From Lineus longissimus (lineage: Eukaryota; Nemertea; Pilidiophora; Heteronemertea; Lineidae), in contig NC_088314.1 in NCBI RefSeq assembly GCF_910592395.1, forward strand, positions 16,649,998-16,713,997: a DNA stretch of 64,000 bases, written 5' to 3'. The translations under genes were made by a program, and so were the position numbers. How positions within the stretch are numbered: position 1 is the first letter of the stretch; every line of letters begins with the position of its first letter. The notes under the pieces were generated by a model, which was given only the letters and a program-made list of their open reading frames with translations, had not been told where the DNA came from and made no database searches. Positions 1 through 9,200 of the stretch are shown one piece after another.

Positions 1-485
1 CTTGGCCCATATGGAGCCACGATGATGACACATTAAGACATTGTCACAATCATATATGAAGCTTAGCCCCTTTTCGTGCCATGGATGACACCTAGAAACA
101 TTATCACAATCGTATATCAAGCTTGGCCCATTTAGCCATGGAGCCATGATGAGGACTCATTCGGACATTGTCACAAGCATATATCAAGCTTGGCCCATTT
201 GGAGCCATGATAAGGACACATTCGGACATTGTCACAATCGTATATCAAGCTTGGCCCATTTCGAGCCATGATGAGGACACATTCAGACGGATGATATGAA
301 TAAAGACTAGCAAATTCTTTTATCTAAAACTCCATGTACATTTACAGTAGGCCTTTCTGTACAAAATTGAAGTACACTGTAAAAGCATTTGCTAGACTTT
401 ATTCATATCAAACCTTGTCACAATCGTATATCAAGCTCAGCTCATTCGGGGTCATGATGATGACACATTCAGACATTGTCCCAAG
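1..485. repeat. Degenerate ~61-bp tandem repeat
   Basis: Repeated blocks contain GACATTGTCACAATCG, TATATCAAGCTTGGCCC and GAGCCATGATGAGGACAC. The GACATTGTCAC-type anchor recurs near 38, 97, 163, 224, 413 and 474, so the period is about 60-66 bp. The array is interrupted by an inverted-repeat element at 294-408 and probably continues left of the window. No coding signal was seen. Confidence 0.85.
294..408. mobile_element. Small MITE inserted in the 61-bp satellite
   Basis: The two ends form a 22-bp inverted repeat with one mismatch: ATATGAATAAAGACTAGCAA at 294-313 (arm to 315) against its reverse complement at 387-408. The ~70-bp core has no coding capacity. The element interrupts a repeat unit that resumes after it as CTTGTCACAATCG. 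A clean target-site duplication is not visible. Confidence 0.7.
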
Positions 486-1262
486 AGTAAAACCAATAGG
501 ATTTCCCAGTTAGCATACCACACAAGTGATTAAACTGTGGTGAGGAAACTAACAATACCGAAAGTCAAGGGGGTTTCTGGGCAACGAGGAGCATAATAAC
601 AACATCTACTGTTCCTTTGCTTTAACATACACCAGCGTGAACTGACACGGGTAGGAGACTGGGGTCTAGCATATGCACAGGTACAAGGGGAGGGGGTACT
701 GAAAAATGTTGCATATCTAGTAAATGAATTGCCCCCCCCCCCCCCCATCTGATTCAGTCTCGAACATGATATTTATTGACAAAACTTTTTGATGAGACTA
801 ACAAGTAATTCGTATGCTACTGTCCACAGGCACTGGCCCACATAACATATCATAACCAGGTCATTTGGAGCAGATGTCCTCCTGTGTGACTGTTGTCAGG
901 AGAACCCTATGCAAACTAGAAATGTGAAATTTGTTTACAGCAAATTGGATGTCCAGCAGTGAGGACAGGTCTTATAGTGTGAAAGACATCAATACCCCAA
1001 TCAAAGGCAAGATGTACATTGCATTGCATACCTAACCACTTTTCTCCCTCTGACCTTATAAAACTGATCCTGTCTGAGGACATCGTCCATGGGGGTAATT
1101 CTCACAAAACTCCAATCCAAGGCAAGGGTTTGTCTTGAGGGTTTCAACCATTCACTCACCGACACCTGACACTAACTCTTGCAACTTGACACTTCCATGT
1201 CGATTGTGTCACATCAACGATACACAATAGAAGAATAGATTTCAAGAAAGGGACTGGATAAT
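486..1262. other. Flank downstream of THOC7, no gene seen
   Basis: Single-copy-looking AT-rich sequence between the left satellite and the likely 3' end of THOC7. A poly-C run lies at about 730-746. I see no splice-flanked coding segment or RNA gene here. Confidence 0.5.
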
Positions 1263-1274
1263 GTGACAACAAAC

Positions 1275-1280
1275 TTTATT
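1275..1280 (-). terminator. Candidate THOC7 poly(A) signal
   Basis: The minus strand reads AATAAA here, about 425 nt downstream of the THOC7 stop codon. Two more AATAAA hexamers occur on the minus strand at 1561-1566 and 1607-1612, inside a duplicated 3'-UTR segment. Which of the three is used cannot be told from sequence. Confidence 0.5.
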
Positions 1281-1546
1281 CAAAACAAATATATTTGATA
1301 CAAATATAAGCCAAGTCTGTGTAACCTCATAACTCCTTTCAGACCACCAGTTACCAGTCAAGAACTACTGCCACTTTGGGCGGTTACCTCCCGATTGGAA
1401 CCTCACCTTGGTAGCAAGCCTCTTGGAATCGAAGTTCACAAGTCGACTGGGTCTGATAGTGCCTAAGTAATTCCCAGGGCACGCCAATTGAAAAGCAGGG
1501 GGACAATGCATGATTTAAACCCACATTTCTTAATCTGCCATTCAAG

Positions 1547-1640
1547 TCCTGGCAGTTTGATTTATTCCCATGTTTTCTAATCAGTGATTCTGTCCTAGCA
1601 GTTTGATTTATTCCCATGTTTTCTAATCAGTGATTCTGGT
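1547..1640 (-). repeat. 47-bp tandem duplication in THOC7 3' UTR
   Basis: Two adjacent nearly identical copies of a 46-47-bp unit containing CAGTTTGATTTATTCCCATG. Each carries one minus-strand AATAAA. The segment lies between the THOC7 stop codon (1704) and the distal poly(A) signal. Confidence 0.8.
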
Positions 1641-1703
1641 CCTGGCAATTAAAATTCACATACATCATGAAATATGTTAAACAATTTGCATATCTTTCTG
1701 ACA

Positions 1704-4700
1704 TTAAGTCGTGTCCATTTCAACCTTGACCTCGGACGTTTCATCGTCTGAAATCAAAAAGAAGTTAAAGAGTCAGCAGATCGCAATCAAAACCATTCCA
1801 AAAACTGTTTACCTGCAAGACACCAGTGAGATTTAATCAAACATGCGTGCCAAAACATTACCACATGAAATGCATCCAGCATTTAAATCGGCCGTTCAAG
1901 GGACAAACTTCTCGGTGCTGAAAGCCACACAGCCAATTATTATTTTATTATTAAAAACATTTTTATAGCGCTTAACGTTGTTAAAACTTCTAAGCGCTTT
2001 ACAATTTATAATAAAACAATAAAACATTAATATATGATGGAATAAAAGTCATTACTAAAGAAAACGTGCAAGTGGGATTTAAAAGAAGTTCTTAAAAATA
2101 CGAGTTTTTAGTGCAGTTTTAAAACGACCCAGGGTACTCTGGCCACGAACACTATTTGGCAGCTCATTCCATAGCTTTGACTAGCACTTCAGCATAAAAT
2201 TCTGACAATACTAGTATCTGTGTATCAACAAAGGTAGTGCCATTGGCTAATGCAAACATTTTACTATCTATTGACTTAACGAGCCTCATGGCCTAGTGGT
2301 TTACACTGCTGGCCACCACGCAATAGGGCCCGGGTTCGATCCCGGGGAGAACCCAGGATCGTATGTCTGGATGAACAGGCGTGGCTTTCAAGGAACTAAA
2401 ATTCCTGGCTCTTCACAGTCCTTCGAGTGAGACTCAAAACCGAGGTTCCTTGTACCTGGTGTCTATGCCAGGGCAAGCTAAGACCCCACCAAGTGAGAAA
2501 CATGAGTAGCTTGCGTGGACTCTATATCTCTCTCGCCAAAGTCGGACCACTAGGCCAAAAAACCCAATTGGCGCCTAACCGTAGTGGCACGCAGGATACG
2601 CTCATCCCGCCTTGGAGGAGGATTACTCCTAGGAGAATGACCCCTCCAAGTGCAGAGCGAACGCTGAAGAAGAAGAAGAAGAACTATCTATTGACTTCAG
2701 GTTTCCTTTGACTACCCTTTTCGCTTTCCTTGGGGTGACTAAATGTTACTTCAAGCATAGTATATGCTGTTCAGTTATGAATTCAATTCTCAAACTTGTT
2801 CACACCTCGGGCCTCCCTTGCCACTTATGTACACTCAAGTGGCTTGGGGGCGCCACTGCAAGAACTGGTTGTAGAACAGACCTTGGGTCGAAACTCACCT
2901 CCGTCAAGTATACTCTGCATTTCGTGAATAGCAGCAATCAAAACATGGAACTGTTTTCTTCTCATCTCAAGCTACAAGTAACAAGAAATCAATTCATTAC
3001 ATGCAGATAGTTTTATTTCAACCCTTTCACCTTTCGGTATCATAGTGCGTATAATCCGTATCACCAAGTATATATTAATCCATACTTGGTATCACTTTGG
3101 TATAACTTCCACCTCGGTAATGCTGCCAGCAATACTGAGTCCCTCGCCAAGTGATAATGAGCACATTTGCCAAAATGTAGAACATTTCAGTAGTTCAGTG
3201 ACTAACCTTTTCTTCCAGCGACTGTTTCGTTGCTTTAAAACTTTCCATCTCTTTATCAAGTTCTTCCAATTGCCTGCAAACACAGAAATTAACATTTGGT
3301 GCCGCACCATTGATGAAGAATACAGCATGCATTTACTCATCAGCTAATGGTTACTCATAAAGCATTGCTATACACAAAGTGTAGCCACTGCTTTTGCTCA
3401 TCCAGTCCGATGATATCGGGAACTGTCTTTTGGTGACTCATCCAAAAAACTACTGGATATTTTGCATTGAAACTTATGCAGTGTCCCAAGAAGATTACAA
3501 GGGCTAACCATGAGAAGTTGTATAGAAATCCAGTACATATGGCAGCGTGGCAGCCATTGAAAGTGAGGTCCACCATTATGATCATTTACACACAAAGTAT
3601 ACACAAAGTGTACACTACAGTAGAACCTATCTATTAAGGACACCTTCGGGACTGGCAAGTGCTGTCCTTAATAGAGAGGTGTCCTGATAAGAGAGGTCAA
3701 ATTGAATAGAAACTACCAATTTGTGACCAAAACTAGTGTCCTTAATAGAGAGGTTGTCCTCAATAGAGGTGTCTGCTAAGGGAGGTTCCACTGTACATGT
3801 ACATTCAGCATAATAAGATCAATTTGGGTGAGGTGCACCACGATACATAGATAAATGGCATATTCAGGGATATGCGGGAGGCTAGGGACGGAGTCCTTCT
3901 GATAGTTTAGAATGCGTAACTAGCAGCTAACCTCATTGTATCTTGTCTGTCTGGATGCTGCTGGATCATCTTGGCCAGAGCGTCATATTCTTGTCGGTTC
4001 TTTCTTATTCTCTTCGCCTGCTGAAGTTCCGTTTTGCATTCGTTTATTTTATCAAAGGCTTCTTTTATACTCTTTTCTGAAATAATGAAATAAAACAGTT
4101 ATACAAGCCAAGTTGGCCAAAAGAAAGAAAATTATAATTTCAACAGTACTACATATTATGACATCAAACTCTTCAAGTTTTAAAAGTTTAACATATGGTG
4201 TAAGACCTCTGTAATTTTCATCTGGCTTATTGGTCAAATCCAGCAATAGTTTGGCAAGATGCACGTCTGAGGCAGTAGGAGACCAAGGTTAACGCCATTG
4301 TTGGCCTGACATCCTTACCAATTTGGTTATTGAGTTGTTCGTATGTCTTCTGTTCCGTGAGATTCATCTCATAGACAGAGAGCGTCTTCTCCATGGCCGT
4401 GTCACATTGAGCTAATATCATCATCATCTTCTGGAATGTGGCGTAGCTAAAACATCACAGGAGAACCGGTGTTAATGTAATACCAATGCATTCCCAAACT
4501 GTTTTGATTGTGTTGAGCGATATTTTTAAAATGCTGCCAGAAATGCTATGTAGCTAGAGGGGGCAGGGGTTAATGCAACCCCCCCCCCCCCAGGTGTCAC
4601 CAACACTTTTGTCTGTTCCAGAGACAGCCTTGTGTCTGCATCATTGAAGGTTAGAGTCCCAAAGGTAGGTCATTCCAATAAGGCCAGCTGGTTAACCGCC

Positions 4701-5937
4701 ACCAGGTAAAAAATACAGGATAAAAACTGCCTTCTCGCCAGGCGCCTGGCTTTAGAGATCAATAGGAGTTTGGAAGTAAAGAAATGTCTCATAAGGCAAA
4801 TTTGGCTGAACTTTTCATTAGAAGTGACACTATGATAAACAAGCTTTATTCCAAGCCAAAATTGGAAAACGTTTTTGTGATGTCACAGACAGCATCCTCA
4901 TACAAAATACATTCGTCAAGGCACTTGGGGCGCCAGCCCACTCCCTGTAAAGGGTGGAGTCATATTCAATTGTTGAAAAACTGTTTGTGAGAGGATTGCA
5001 AACCGAGTGCCCAAAGCTATTTTGGCAAGAATACTGCTTCAATTACCTCTCCTCATCCGATTCTGTAGCCTGGCACCATTTAATAAACATCTTCAGGAGC
5101 GATCCAATTCTTCTGTCATCACCACCTCCATCACCTTCTATCAGAAGGCGCCGTCGAATAATATCGTCTGCAAGAAAATCTTATTTTATTTGCGATCAAT
5201 TGGCCCAAAATTTTTTTCTCTTTTTAATTCTAGTAATAATTGACTAATAGGAAGCAAAAAAAACCTGTGTTTGTTCCCAACAGCAGATTTCCAAAAACAC
5301 CAGCCAATGAAACAGTAAAAAAGTCGCAACTAAAAACACTCCGGCTAAAACTACCAACTCTTGAAATGAAACTCTTGTTCTATTATTACTTGCGTAACGT
5401 AATGACGGATGGCCTCAGGAAAGCCAATAGAGCCATGTCATTTGTGTTTTGACACCGTGACATCTTCTGGCAGTCTGGCACTCCCCATAGCTCATGTCAT
5501 GATATTGCATGTACAACAAGATAAAGTTGAACGATGAAGGAAGGAGTCTGGTCCAAGCGTTTGACATTGTCCATTTATCAAAATATAAAGCAACCGTTAA
5601 GACTAATGATGAACAAATGACGACGGTGGTGCCGATGGCCAGCCTCCCTGGCTGTGACCTGCTGTCAGTGGCTCAACCACCTGCCACCACTCTCATCGAG
5701 TCATGTACTTCACCATGTCAGGCCAGGGCAGGGCTAGGCCAGGCAAAAACAAAATCACTTTCAAAAACACAAAGAAAAATGACTGAAGGACAGAGTATTC
5801 TATTCAAATGAAGTGTTGATTTGATACATCTTGACCTGAAGATCATGAATATACAAAAACCGGCTTTTTATTTGCCGTAGTTAGTCTGTTTTTGTTCTTT
5901 GAAAAGCATTTTTCTTACCATCAGAAACACTAGCCAT
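1704..5937 (-). CDS. THOC7: THO complex subunit 7 (THOC7), complete
   Basis: THOC7 is a nuclear THO/TREX subunit that couples transcription to mRNA packaging and export. Seven coding exons join in phase on the minus strand: 5919-5937, 5047-5167, 4319-4446, 3932-4076, 3207-3273, 2899-2971 and 1704-1747. They total 597 nt, 198 aa plus stop; human THOC7 is about 204 aa. The start MASVSDDDIIRRRLLIEGDG matches the family N-terminus. The most conserved block is in exon 4 (QAKRIRKNRQEYDALAKMIQ, then HPDR), followed by LEMRRKQFHVL in exon 6. A Glu/Lys-rich coiled coil spans roughly residues 70-150, and the tail ends VEMDTT. All introns have GT-AG ends. Introns carry a MITE (3618-3793), a SINE (2278-2682) and a LINE fragment (1925-2200). 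The gene is head to head with ATXN7, with 291 bp between start codons. No truncation or frameshift was seen. Confidence 0.95.
1925..2200 (-). mobile_element. 3' fragment of a non-LTR retrotransposon
   Basis: The minus strand from about 2180 encodes SKLWNELPNSVRGQSTLGRF and continues to a stop near 2080. This resembles the usual C-terminal end of CR1/L2/Jockey-like reverse-transcriptase ORFs (LWN-LP, then FK--LK). After the stop comes a UTR with AAGCGCTT motifs and a short ATA/TAA-rich tail at about 1935-1950. An in-frame stop just upstream shows the copy is dead and 5'-truncated. It sits in THOC7 intron 6. Confidence 0.7.
2278..2682 (+). mobile_element. tRNA-derived SINE with 15-bp target-site duplication
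   Basis: RNA polymerase III promoter boxes are intact: A box TGGCCTAGTGG at 2289-2299 and B box GGTTCGATCCC at 2333-2343. A ~300-bp body follows, then a (GAA)n tail near 2666-2682. The element is flanked by perfect 15-bp direct repeats ACTATCTATTGACTT at 2263-2277 and 2683-2697, the hallmark of target-primed reverse transcription. The near-perfect ends suggest a recent insertion. Related degenerate copies are at 13795-14040, 23745-23990 and 54019-54410. Confidence 0.92.
3618..3793 (+). mobile_element. TA-flanked MITE, family P, copy 1
   Basis: The ends are CAGTAGAACCT and AGGTTCCACTG, imperfect inverted repeats flanked by TA on both sides. The interior is rich in CTATTAAGGACAC and its complement, so much of the element can fold back. 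Size (~176 bp), ends and TA target fit a Tc1/mariner/pogo-superfamily MITE. Seven copies occur in this window. This one is in THOC7 intron 4. Confidence 0.85.
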
Positions 5938-6228
5938 GCTAAAATTCTGTGTCGCTAACAACAGTACCAATTGTACTCGACAAATTTACATGGGAAATTT
6001 TGAAAGAATAGTTTCAAGGTATCCTTTATAAAACCAATTAATAACTCATTTGAATGCAAAACTTCTTTATATACACATTTAACGGCTTATATAGGAATAA
6101 AACGTACATTTGTCAAATATTGCTATTGTTACAAGCAAAATTTGAAAGGGCTTCACGGAAATTCCCGACTTTTGACGTCACTTTCGGGAATCTCCGACGA
6201 GGCAAAAAGCACCAACAAGAAATGCAAA
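5938..6228. promoter_or_regulatory. THOC7-ATXN7 bidirectional promoter
   Basis: The start codons of THOC7 (minus) and ATXN7 (plus) are separated by 291 bp, so both promoters and 5' UTRs must fit here unless noncoding first exons exist elsewhere. A perfect palindromic CRE/ATF site TGACGTCA lies at 6173-6180. It is flanked by two matches to the kappa-B consensus: GGAAATTCCC at 6157-6166 and GGGAATCTCC at 6186-6195. No obvious TATA box was assigned. Factor binding is inference from motifs only. Confidence 0.75.
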
Positions 6229-6245
6229 ATGGCGACGCTGGGTGA
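6222..6245 (+). promoter_or_regulatory. Upstream ORF overlapping the ATXN7 start
   Basis: An ATG at 6222 begins a seven-codon reading frame that ends with TGA at 6243-6245, overlapping the main ATXN7 ATG (6229) in a different frame. The main ATG has A at -3 and G at +4, a strong context. The upstream one has C at +4. It could lower translation slightly if the mRNA leader includes it. Confidence 0.45.
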
Positions 6246-9200
6246 CAGTCAGTCGCTATTTGCAGACAAACCATGGACTGTCTGGGAAGAATTGATAGAA
6301 AGTAATCCTAGAAATGGTTAGTTGAATAGTTTCTCAAGTAATATGAAAAATATTAGCGGTCATCGCTGCCAACAAATGCCTAATTTCCTTGTTCGAATAC
6401 GGGTGTCTCACAGGTGCACCTTCGCCGTTCGGACATGCTGCATAAATCAAAGTCAGTTGATTGTCAGGTTCATATCGCATTCTGTTTTGTTTATCTGCAG
6501 AAGAGAAGCCCTTGGTGTCTGATGTGCCCGTAAAAAGTGACAGTGCTAGTGACAGCATGAAGCTTCGTAAAGAAGGTGCGTATTGCAGTCAAAATACATT
6601 GACATTTGCAAGAACGGTATTTGTTTTGAACTGACATGCCCTGGCCTGGCCCGCAAAAAATGAAAAATGAAAGTAAACCTTGAACACTCCCTGTGACACA
6701 CTGCAGGTTGGCATCATGTCAAGAGATTTGCGTGACGTTTCCCCTGTTTGAAAAGGATGGTGGTTTTAAGATCACCATATGAAAAGAACGAAGGATTATG
6801 CACTTATTTCTGTTGAGTAAATTTGCGAGTGAAGTGAAGACAGCAACATGCCAGACTTAAGTCTGAGAAACCGCCGCTGACACTGAGTGTTGTTCGACTG
6901 GTGAACTCTGTTGTTTAATCTTTGCAAGGGTATTGGTAATGTCTTGGCATTGTACCGGGTATTACATATTTAGTAATCATCGCTCTTGTTGTAAAGATTT
7001 TCTACCATTGACTGTAATTTATCAATATTCTTATAAATTTTAGGTCTGCTGGTGTGGTCCTGTTGAAAATCTTGGCATCCATGGATTGTCATGAATCATG
7101 ACTGTTGGTTGGATTGTGACTTCCAAAATGATTGTCCTTTATTATCAACTATGACTTGTGTAGTTGTGATTTGAAGGTTTCCAACGTTGTCATTTAGGAA
7201 GGTGTATTACCATATAAGAATCAAACTTCCCTAAAGCATTTGATAACGAGTTGCATTGTCCCGTTGAACTTCACCGAGTCTGAGATACATTAATTCCAGG
7301 GTGGCCCCAGGCGGACCGCCAAGTTTCATTGCCACGATGATTTGACCTGGGTGGCTAATTTCGAGGCGTTCTCCCATGTCTGACTTCATAGAAAATGCCC
7401 TACACCTGGCACCCCTCTCTGTAGGCTGTTGAACGCTATCTTGGTCCGTTGTTACAATACGTCCTAGAAATTATGTTTACTTCTTTTGCTCTGTGGACAG
7501 TTGTTGGTTCGTCTGCAGTTGGGTTCCCATATTCAGTTGCTGTTGAATTCATTCAGAGTTTGTATGTTTCAGTTCATGTCTGCAAGTTGTTGAAAGATGC
7601 TGTTTAGGTCCAGCGTGATAATGAACACTGCCTTCTTCTGCTCAACCTGCCTGAACTATAACTGCAGTACTGGGGCGGAGATGAAGCGTCCTGTCGTTCC
7701 GAGGTCCTGCTGTGTTCCCCACAATATTTCCTCAAGACCAGTGTCTGTAGGCCAGAATTTCTGTCGTAAATCCTAGTGCAGGGGACAGTCCTATAGGATG
7801 GGCACTGGTGTCTGCACTGCTGTCTGGCATTGGTATTCTACTGGGTCCCTGTAATGAACACTGATATCGGACTCGGTGACTGTCATAAGGCAACCATCTC
7901 CAGTATATTTCAATCACAGGGGTCTGAAGAATGAAGGTCTGTCGGTAAAATGGATGTCAAAAGTAGCAACAAAGTGAGCCCTACTGATAAAAATACATAT
8001 AAAGTAGGCAGCTCAGTACAATACGGCGTGATTTTTCCAGACCTCGGTTGGTATCAAAAAGAAAATGAATGAAACGGGCCCAAATGGATGCATGAGTCAT
8101 TACCATGGAATTCCACAGATAAGTTGTGATTCGAGATGAGTCTTTGAGGAATTGTCTATTCATATGATCATTCCATGGATGGAATATCTTTTGAGATGAA
8201 AGTGTTTTAGGAGTTTTGTCTAACCGGATGACAATGCCAGAGATAGATTGTCTTCAGAGATGAGTTTTCGAGGAATTCGTTAGTCTCTTCAGATGATTGA
8301 GACATTGGCAGATTGTCTGATGAGCTAAAGGTGTTTTTGAGGAGTTTGTCTTTTTCAGATGATTAACCATGGATGGATGGATTGTCTTTTGAGATGGAAG
8401 TGTCTTCAAACAGTTTTTCATCAGATGATTGAGTCCTGGGTGGATGGTCTTTCAGTTGAAAGCGTCTTCGAAGAGTTTGCCTTTTGATTAACGAGCCATG
8501 AATGGATGGTGGAAGTATCTTTGAAAACTTTGTCTTGAGATGATGGAACCATGGATGGATTGTCTTTTGAGATGAAAGTGTCCTCCAAGAGTTTGTGTGG
8601 AGTTGATCGCGCTGTGGATAGATTGTTTTCTGAGATGAAAGTGTCTTCGATTTTCATCGAGAAGGACTGTGTCCTTGGATAGGATGTCTTTTGAGATGGA
8701 CTGTGTCCTTGGATAGGATGTCTTTTGAGGTGGACTGTGTCCTTGGATAGGATGTCTTTTGAGATGGACTGTGTCCTTGGATAGGATGTCTTTTGAGATG
8801 GACTGTGTCCTTAGATAAGATGTCTTTTGAGATGGATTGTGTCCTTGGATAGGATGTCTTTTGAGATTGATTGTGTCCTTGGATAGATTGTCTTTGAGAT
8901 GGATTGCGCCTTGGATCAGTTGTCTTTGAGATAGATTGCGTCCTTGGATAGGTTGTCTTTGAGATGGATTGCGTCCTTGGATAGGTTGTCTTTTGAGATT
9001 GATTGTGTCCTTGGATAGGTTGTCTTTGAGATGGATTGCGTCCTTGAATCGGTTGTCTTTTGAGATGGGTCATGTCCTTGGATAGATTGTCTTTTGAGAT
9101 TGATTGTGTCCTTGGATAGGTTGTCTTTTGAGATTGATTGTGTCCTTGGATAGGTTGTCTTTTGAGATTGATTGTGTCCTTGGATAGGTTGTCTTTTGAG

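Noticed and set aside
2281-2350. Functional tRNA gene
   Set aside because: A and B boxes are present but the rest is SINE body with tail and target duplication; no proper cloverleaf gene end. The same applies to 59600-59672.
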